Positions 39,601-49,200 of a stretch of 64,000 nt of DNA are shown one piece after another (the first letter of the stretch is position 1; every line of letters begins with the position of its first letter). The notes under the pieces were generated by a model that saw only the letters and a list, made by a program, of their open reading frames with translations, was not told the origin of the DNA and made no database searches. The position numbers and the translations under genes were made by a program. This stretch comes from Heliopora coerulea (taxonomy: Eukaryota > Cnidaria > Anthozoa > Scleralcyonacea > Helioporidae), in assembly GCA_030142905.1 (NCBI GenBank), contig JASJOG010000083.1, positions 329,501 through 393,500 of the forward strand, written 5' to 3'.

Positions 39601-42600
39601 ATTTTATTTTGAAATGTAGAACATTGTAATGGGCTTCCTCTTTCGTTAGGTAAATTTTACAAAAAGAGACTTTGATGGCGCTCTTGACAATCTTGTTCTT
39701 AATGAAGAGGCAGTGTCCTTGTGGAACCCACTGCGTGTCGAAGGCGTAAGACGATTTACAGCAAGAAGGTACAAGTAGGCACTGAATGAATAAACAAACA
39801 AACTAATGAATATCGTAAACCTCCAAATATAAGTCCCACCGAAAATAAGCCCTAAGATCTTAATTGAAAAAATCTTAGTGATCGAAATCCCGCCGATAAA
39901 TCGGCCCATCTGCTTAATTACGAAAAAAATTAAATTTCAATTATTTGCTATTTATTACCCTATATTATATCTTTGTGAGGACTGTGGGAAATCTATGTCG
40001 AATCTATCTTTTGAATGCGAAGTTCCATCCAATAATACGACCCTCCCAAAAATTAGGCAAGAAAATTTTTCCTTTGAATAAATATCAGCTCATGGCTTAC
40101 TTGGGAAGGCTGACAAAATTTCAACCAGAATTTTTGACCATTTAATTGACAATTTTCTGGGAAGTCTCCTCTTGACAAGTAAAATCGTCTGGTTTTAGGC
40201 AGCATAAAATGTAATAAGTGGCAGAATTGCAACAGAATTGCTATTATTCTCCAAATGTTCCTATCTTGTCGCAAAGGCCATTATCTTGTTGTAGACTTTT
40301 GTTTCTATAATGTAAGTTTGGTCTTCAGCAAACGTTTTACGTAAAGGTTTACACGACCAGTGTATTAACATTCTTCTACGTGCTTATGTCTTCTCCTGTT
40401 CCAGAGCAAAGCCAGACGACTTTGATTCTTGTGTTACTCTCCATGGAAACGGATTCATTCAGCAAAGGGCTGGAAATTTTGAAACTAGAACCAACTCCAG
40501 TTTGTCGTTGCAATTTCGAAGCTTTTTTAAGAGTGCTTTGTTGGTTAAAGTGGGAGGAAGATACAATGTACGTAGAATAGTTTTGGTTTTAATAGTTTTC
40601 ATTGCTCTTTATTTTGGATTCTGCTTCGTGTCGTATCTGGATTTGTTGTTGCTGCCTTCTATAATTAGGCTGTGTTCATGTCTGTGTCAGTGTCAGTGTA
40701 AGTGCCAGTGCCAGTTCCAGTTCCGGTGTCAACATTAGTTTCGATATTAGTTTTAATGAAAGTGCCCGTGACTGTCATTTTGTTCTTGATACTTATGACA
40801 CAGCTGAATTATTGCTCATCAAAACTCGTACAAAAAATCTACATTCTGTATTCATCCTTTTGTCCAAAGGAGTTTATCTATGGAGTCTATCTTCGCAACG
40901 GCCGCGTTATTTTCCGATATAACACAACCGTGCTTTCCACCAACCACTCGTATTACAATGATGGTCAATGGTACAATGTACACATCACACGAACTCTGAA
41001 AAACGCTTCCCTACTTGTCACTCCACTCGCCGTAGCCACCAGGAAACCAAATGATTACGTCACTGTGAGCAGACGCCTGCCCTCATACTTGCCGGATGCT
41101 GAATATATATATTTTGGTGGAACGAACGAAACCAGGTAAGACAAGAAAAGGGGAAAAAATAACGCATGGAAGTTCCACAACACGACAGTAAATAGGCCTA
41201 CCACGTGTATGCAACTTTTATGTCACGAAAAACGTACATTATACGGCTTTTATGTCACGAAAAACGTAAAAAAACATTAAAAATTTGGCGTAAAAAACAT
41301 ACATTATACGACATTTGTGGCACTGAAAACGTACATTGTATGACTTTAATGTGGCGAAATACCTACATTATACGACCATTGCGGCATTCAGAAAGTAGTT
41401 CGCCCTCACGCGAATGCTGTTGCATGTAGAAATGAATGTAGTTTTAGGTGTGCCAAAGTGCATTCTGCCATAGCCGTAGAGCTAACTGAAAGTTCACCGT
41501 TCATCATAACACCATTTCAGACGAAAAGAACATAGGTTATTCGACTTTGGCAAAGAAAGCGCCGGTATAGTGCGCCATATGTAACGAATAGAACGTCTAG
41601 GATACAATTATCATGCACAGAACATATGTACGAATTCAGATCCTTATATGGAAAACTTACTATGGCAGAGAAGCCACCCACCAGAAGTTCCTTTGTCTTA
41701 ACTTGCTTCTTGGGTTTCGTGGAAATGTGAGTGAATTAAGAATTCAAAACGAAATTATACTTGAATATTTAACTTCGAGTGCAACGATCTTTAAGCTTGC
41801 ATTTTTCACTCTCTTGGTGTGATAGCTTAAAACGGTAACTTTTTTGCAGTGATCGTTTTGCTGGTGGAATGAAGCTCATATCCCTTAGCTCAATAATTGC
41901 AAATACGCCTGTTCGAAGAAATTTGGACGATAGAAATTTTACTGTACAATCAAAAGACGTAAGCTTTGACGAATGCATCAGAACGGTAAGAGATATCGCT
42001 TTCCATGCGTCTAATTACCTAGTTATATGTTGGTTGTATGCTGTTGTTGAAAATGGTGAGAATTTTGTTCAATAGGTGAAGTATTTTCTGGGCTAACATC
42101 GTGTTGGTGTCATCATTATTGTCAATATGATCGTTATCGTCTTCATCGTCATTATTATCTTCGTCATCATCATCGTTATAATCATTATCGTTGTCATCAT
42201 CACCATAATTATATTATTTCAGTTGGGACGCTATTCCAAAAGTCCACTCTTGTGTAGGCAAATGACTTTTTCATGTGATTTTTTTGGGTTTCAATTCTCA
42301 TTATTATCATCATCATAATTATCTTCATTATCATCATCTTTAACGTTATCATCATTATTATCATTATTTCATCATTATCATTATCGCGTCCAACATCGTC
42401 CGTATTATAATTGTCGTCATCATCATCATTACCACCATCATCGTCATCATTACTATCATCATTATCGTCATCGTTATCAAAATCATTGACATCATCACCG
42501 TCTTCATCATCATCATCATCGTGACCATCATCGTCATCATTATCGTCATTATTGTTATTATCATCATCATCATCTCATCGTTATCATTATCGTGTCCAAC

Positions 42601-43162
42601 ATCAGTATTATAATTGTCATCATCTTTATCATTATCATCATCATTATCTTTATTATTATTATCATCCCCATCATCAACACTCTTACCATCCTTCATTAAT
42701 TGTGACGCCTTTGCTGTTTTTTTATCTCTTATTTCTTCAGGTTGAAGAAGGACTGCGGTATTCTAATGGCTACACTGCTCTAAGAGCTGAAAACATAAAA
42801 GGAATTTCTTCATTGTTAATTCGATTCAAAAGTAATGAACCCACCGGATTGTTGGCGTTCAGCGTCAAAGAGGTACCGTTTGATTTGATGGAAAAACCCT
42901 CAAAGTACTTAATCAGTTTGTATTTGTTTCATTTCGAATGTACTTGATCATTCTAATTTCTTGCGTTAAGGTGATGTCAAGCAGCTTAACTTGACAAGCA
43001 AATTTTACAATAGCTTCAAATAGTTTGTACAGGGAAGAAATTGTCCTGCACTTGTCCTTCTAGTATAGCTGAGTAGCAACAAAACGCCTTTGAAGACAAT
43101 AACCGATGAAGATTGAAGCGTTTTCTTTTTTCCTAGCGAAGCAAGTTGAAATGATACTGATT

Positions 43163-43210
<48 letters not shown>

Positions 43211-46200
43211 TAGATATATGTGTTGATAACAAGTATCAATAACAAAATCATATGGGTGCAGAGTGCTCTATACCGAGGTAGAGCGGAATAATCACAACAC
43301 AAGATTTGGTTACTTCATAAGAACTTTTATTCACTACAGATCTGTTTTGTATGACAAGTCCGAAGCTTGCCATATGTATATATATATATATATATAATAT
43401 TTAAAAACCAAGCAGGAGCGCTTTATCGGGATTTAAAACACGAGGCGATAGCCGAGTGTTTTAGACCCAGTAAAGCACGTCCTGCGAGTCTTTTTAAATA
43501 TCTTATGAAATTCACCACCTAGTACACTAATTCGCGAAGAAAGTTTGGAAATTTATCTTTCGTAAGAAAAAATTCAACTGCTTCGCATATAAAGGCACAT
43601 GTATCTTTATCACATCATATATAGATCCGACACGGTTATGATTTTCTTTTGTATTTTCCTCACGAATATTTAATGAATTCTATAAATGTATATACAGTAT
43701 GTATATATATGTATATATTGATCTTTTGTTAGGTGGTTCGTTTTTACTTGGCTTTGTTTTATGGTAATCTTTTTCTTTTGTTAGGAGGTTCGTTTTTACT
43801 TGGCTTTGTTTCATGGCAATCTTTTTTTGGTTTACGCCAATGGAAGTGCAAATGAAGTTACACTACAAACTGAGAAGGAGACGCTTAATGACGGAGCTTA
43901 CCACACTGTGCAAGTTGAAATTCGGAATTCCAGGTAAATTTATGAAATAAGACAAGTTTAGCCAGGAAAATTCGTGTAACTTGCTTCCCTCGTTTTCTCT
44001 GTGTCTTTCTTCGCGTATGAGAAATACTTCGCGTTTACACAAGGTGACATGAAATGGAATCAATTTCAAATGGAAACTATTTACAAGTTTCTGAATCATA
44101 CACTCCAAGACCCAATCCGGGCAGTTGTGCGTTGCGCGTGGATTCGTGGCAACAGTACACTATGCAATGTTAAAGCACTATCCCTACGAAGGAGTTTCGT
44201 ATCGGATACAAGAACATAGCTACTCATACTTTATCATTCTTCTCTTTGTAGAATTGAAATGAGAATAGATACCAGTCCAGAAACCTTAACTCGAAACCTT
44301 CCTGCTCATGTACCGACTCCAGTTCCTCTGGATGACGTCTTGTTCATTGGTGGCGTTACCCCTACCACCACGATTCCGTTTCATCTTCCTGTTCTCAAGT
44401 CCTTCGAAGGAGACATCAAGAGAGTGATTATCAACCAAACAACAGTCCTTGATGGAAGGTATAAGATTTTCATTTTGTATATACTTCTGCTAGCCCAGTT
44501 TAGACCCAATGCATTACACAGACTTTCATTCATGGAAATTTATCTTTACTTACGGTAAACTTTTGGATAAAGTTTCCCTCCCAGATTAATTACATTTCTT
44601 CGACAAAAGGGACAATATCTGTTATCCCGGATGTAAGGGGTATGGCTTGCTGTACTTTAATATGAGGGTGGGCAGCATGGGCGCTCGCCGGGGGGGGCTC
44701 CACGCAAGAGGAGCGCCTACCAAGTGCAATAACTAACCTACAGTCGTTCTGTTAAGAGAGATCAAAGATCGTCAAGCTCTATACTAAGAAAATGATTTCT
44801 GAGCCCCAGACGGGGATCGAACCCGCAACCTTCTGATGACCGGTGAGACGCTCTAACCATTGAGCTATCTTTCATCTCTCTTAAATTATATCCAAGCTCC
44901 CGGTTTCTAAAATCATAAACTGCAGTCGTTCTGTTGTTTGCCTAATCTTTTTTTTATGTTTGTCACTATAGTTCACCGAGTGTGTTCGAATCCTCAGTGA
45001 GCAAGCACGTGTCAGCGGCAGGCGTGCCTCCTCCGGTCGAAGTACAACCCACAGTTGCTCCAACCAATCCACCGCTGCCCCCCACATGTGGTTCTAAATA
45101 TCCTGAAAAAGTCAGGTCTGAGAAACACGAGGAGATTCATTTTCAAGGCATCGATAGCGTTCTTGGCTTCAGCCCAAACAAAAGTCTCCTTAACAGCACT
45201 GGCTCAAGGTATCAATTGGAGTCGTGATGAGCTTTTATTATATGAGTCTGTGTTGCCAGTGTGCTACGAGCCAAACCACACTTTCCCTGCGATCTGATTG
45301 GTTGCTGGCCGGATTTAAAACAGCGCTCCTGCAAGATGATTGGTTTCTGGATGGACTTAGCGTAGCTTTCCTGTAGCCTGATTGGTTCCTGACCGGGCTT
45401 AATGCAGAAAGTTGACGAAACTATAACTATTGCACTGTTGTACTGCAAGTTTTTGAAAAGTGCTTTACATGTTTGATCATTTATTTTATATCTCTTCTTT
45501 ATTAGCTTCGTTATTGTTCTCGAGTTCCGTGCCTTGTCACCAAATGGTGTCTTGTTCTTGGCTATGGATAACTTCACCAACCCTTCACAATTCGTCTCTC
45601 TGGAGTTGGTTGACGGCAGTCTTGTTTATCAGTTCAACACTGGCGGAGGAGTGGTCAAAATGAAGACGCTTGGAAATTACGCCATTGGAGGGCTGTGGTA
45701 TACGGTGTGTACCTGTCTCTTTACAGGGAACTTAATAGCTGTATCCTTATTGCCGGCGAACGTACACTTCAGTCTTGAAATCAGTGCCCGGTCGCTTAGG
45801 AAACAGGGGGAAGCCAGGTTATTTGCGGTAAATCACTGTTAAGATTGTGTACGATGCATTAGTGGCTGGTTGTAAATATGTGTAGGTTTGGTTGGTTGAA
45901 AAAATTATCGTTCAAATTGTCCACTTACTCCACTGAATTGGGTTTGAAATTTGACCTGCCACAGCACAAACTGTACAGAGTAGACTGCTTTGTAAGCATC
46001 ATGACAGAAATAATACTTGTTAGCACGAAGTCAGACAGCTAAAACAAAAGAAACTCAATTGACCTAGATCAAAACTGCGTCGTTGTATAGCCAACATAAT
46101 ATCTAACAAAAATTAATACGATCGTTCTTTGTGTACGGGTTCACTCTGCGGCAGCGAGTCAGATAAACATGACATCCAGACTTGTAGGCCAGTATCGGGA

Positions 46201-49200
46201 ATTCAGGAGTAGATTTTCCAAATTTCGAACAAAGTTAAATAACTCAGAATTGCATATCAACACAGACCAATTCTATGGCGCGTCTGGAGCATGTCTTTCA
46301 CCGAAAACTTTAAGTCTGTCCATGGTTAAGTTTGATCGACGTGACTTGCGTGATAACTGGAATTTTTTAACATTTTTTGTTTGCGTTCTAGGTAAATTTA
46401 TTGCGGATTCGTCAATTTGGAGCCATAGTCATCCCCGAGAGTAAAGAGTACCATAAAGACCTTCGAGAAAATACAGGTCAACTTTTGGTGGTCAACTCTC
46501 TCTACCTCGGGGGTATATATGGCGTGGTGAACACTTCGATGCTCGAGGTGAGGTGGTCGTAATTTGTTTGTAACAATAAATGTAAAACTCATTAAGAATT
46601 GATGAGGAAAAAACAAAGGAATTTAAAGTTTAATCAGTTGTTGTAAATATGATTCAACCACGCGTATAGTATCAAGTGATACAACCATTGATTTGCCTGA
46701 ACTTTTCGTGTTATTTTCTCGACTTAAAATCCTCGGAATCTTTACCATTTTTGAAGAACACGAGCGTTTGCATATATTTGTCTTATAACTCGCCTTCGAC
46801 TCGTGATTGTATACTTGATACAACACGGCCGCTCATGTTGTAAGCATTACATATGGAATAGTGATTAGTTTAAAGTAAAAGCTCTCGCGTGATACTTTCA
46901 GGATTTACAATCATTGGTTCCCCACACAACTTGCTATGACGCCAAGCTTTGGTTAAATAACCGAGATTTAATGACAGGATATTATGCTCAACGTTACGAC
47001 GATGTGATACAGTCTCGCGTGGTACTCAACCAGGAATCAGAACTTACAAAATACTTCTGTATAAATCAGGACAACTTTTCATCCGATTCACTACCACCCG
47101 TTGTTTGTTATGAATCATTAATATAAAATGTAATGTAATGCAGTTCATTTCAATCTAACCCACTCCAGTCCAAACCGATCCCATCCGATCTAATCTAATC
47201 TAATTTAATCGAAGAAAGTTCTTTATAGTGGGAAAGAGCGTTGGGCAAATCTTTCCTAGGGATTTGGAAAATACATCTTTGTTGAATTACTTGAAAGCTC
47301 TATTTTACTGGGTTTCTGTACTGACTTACTGAAAATGTGGTGTCGAATGATCAGGGAGGAAACACGTCGTGCACACTGTGTGTTCGTTCATGAATTGTTT
47401 CTTTCTGCTTCTAAGTAGAAAGTAACGGGGCCAACATTGTATTGTTAAACTTCTTCTTTACTCTAGAATCCATCAGCGCCAAGTTTCTTCGGATGTATTC
47501 GGAAATTGTCAATCCAGACTGTCTCGTACGTCAAGGGATTCAACTTAAGGTAAAAGAAATCGGCCGTGTTACTGATGATGTCAAAATATTTGTCTACACG
47601 AATTAACTTCGATTTATCGAAGATTAAGGCGGCACTTTGAAGGGGGATCATTGAAAACTTTTTAAGGAAACTTTGATAGTTTAAAATTATTTTCGCATGC
47701 AATTATTTCAAAGTAAATGATTACAAGGTGTTGTACAAATGTAAAATTAATGATCGTAAAATATTACGTAAGTTCTTGTAATCTATCTTCGAAAAAATGT
47801 TGGTAATCCCTCCTTGTCCCACAAAACAGTGTGAACTTAAATTCTAAATAAGTTTTGTCCACATTGACTCTGGGAAGACGTTATTTCGCTAGCCTCTGTG
47901 AAAAGCCCTTTAGGCGAAGATTCGCAATTTTACCGTTGCTAATCGTTTCCCGAACTCTAACCGTAATCCCCAACCACATCCCTAACCCTAGATCAGTTTT
48001 TAATCTAAAGTTTCAATTCGGATTTTTGACGAGATGTCAGTCTGAAACAAGCGAAATAACTTTTTCCTTTACTCTACCGGGCACTGCGGAATTTCTCTGG
48101 ACACTTTAGTTTCCTCCTGTAGTAACACTGGATCCGTAAAGGATGGCCCTTACTGGACCTCCAAGGAAAAGAACTTAGTGAGCTGATAGAGTTATCCAGT
48201 ATACATAAAGGCACTTGCTTATATACGTTGTTAGGTTTCAAGATCAACAAATGGGCCACGATCTTCCTGAAAGCGTGCCCTTGAGCTTAACGATTTTTCT
48301 TTGCACGAATGTAGTGGAGAGGCAGATGCGAGTCAGACAAAGAATATTCAACCTGGGCAGTGTTACGATTACGTTCAGCCTCAAGTTAGTTTTGATGGTG
48401 CTGGTTATGCTAAACTTGGTGAGTTATTCTTTCAGACGTAAGTTCTGTGTTGTTTTCACATTGAGACGTTTCCCACTCGATGAGACAAGCAGAGACAGAT
48501 TAATCGCAGCACTTTGCACCAATGACTGATTCGTTCATTACTTGCAGTAATGCCTAATTTTTTTTTTATCTGAAAGTAATTCGTACAGGCGAAAATGAAA
48601 ACCACTGGTCTTGAAACGTCTTTGGATACACGAAGAAACCATTAACTCGTTCCCTGGGGGAGCTCTTCCCTTCACGAGTAAAATCATGTGGCACTAGCCA
48701 GAGTAAATTGACAGAAGTTTTATCACTCCGGGAAACAGTTAAACCAATGGTCAAATTGATTTTCCATCTGGAAATTACCAGTTTGAGAAGCTAAATACAT
48801 TTAGTTCTGTGTAGAGACTCTCGAACAGGATGTCCCTTCCTCGGTTCGAATTCTTAGAATCAAGTTGAAGTTATTCGGATTTGCGTCGTTTGCACGACGC
48901 TTCTCTTGGGGTGTAGGCGTGTGATAGGGCTGTGACTGCATACGGTGGTTTTTCTTCACCGTTGCTTATTAATACTGAAGGGTATTTTGTTCTTATGAGG
49001 TGGAACATACAATTTGTCCGCTGGCAGCAAATTAACTATGAGGTTCCGGACGACAGAAAGAACTGGACTGCTCTTTTTTGTCATGGACAACAACGGTAGT
49101 AACACAATGACATTAGAACAAGTAAATGGACAGGTAGGTGTGATTTTGTTTAAATCGCAACTGGTGTGTAGTGTTTTAGTGACAAAGCATCAACCCACGA

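Noticed and set aside
44801..44874. A functional tRNA gene on the minus strand
   Set aside because: The acceptor stem does not pair and the anticodon loop is irregular.
48215..48529. A 104-codon frame ([19 protein letters not shown] and on) as the LG5-side protein
   Set aside because: Past about 48275 this frame loses any laminin likeness, while the neighbouring frame carries clear LG5 sequence up to the donor at 48418.
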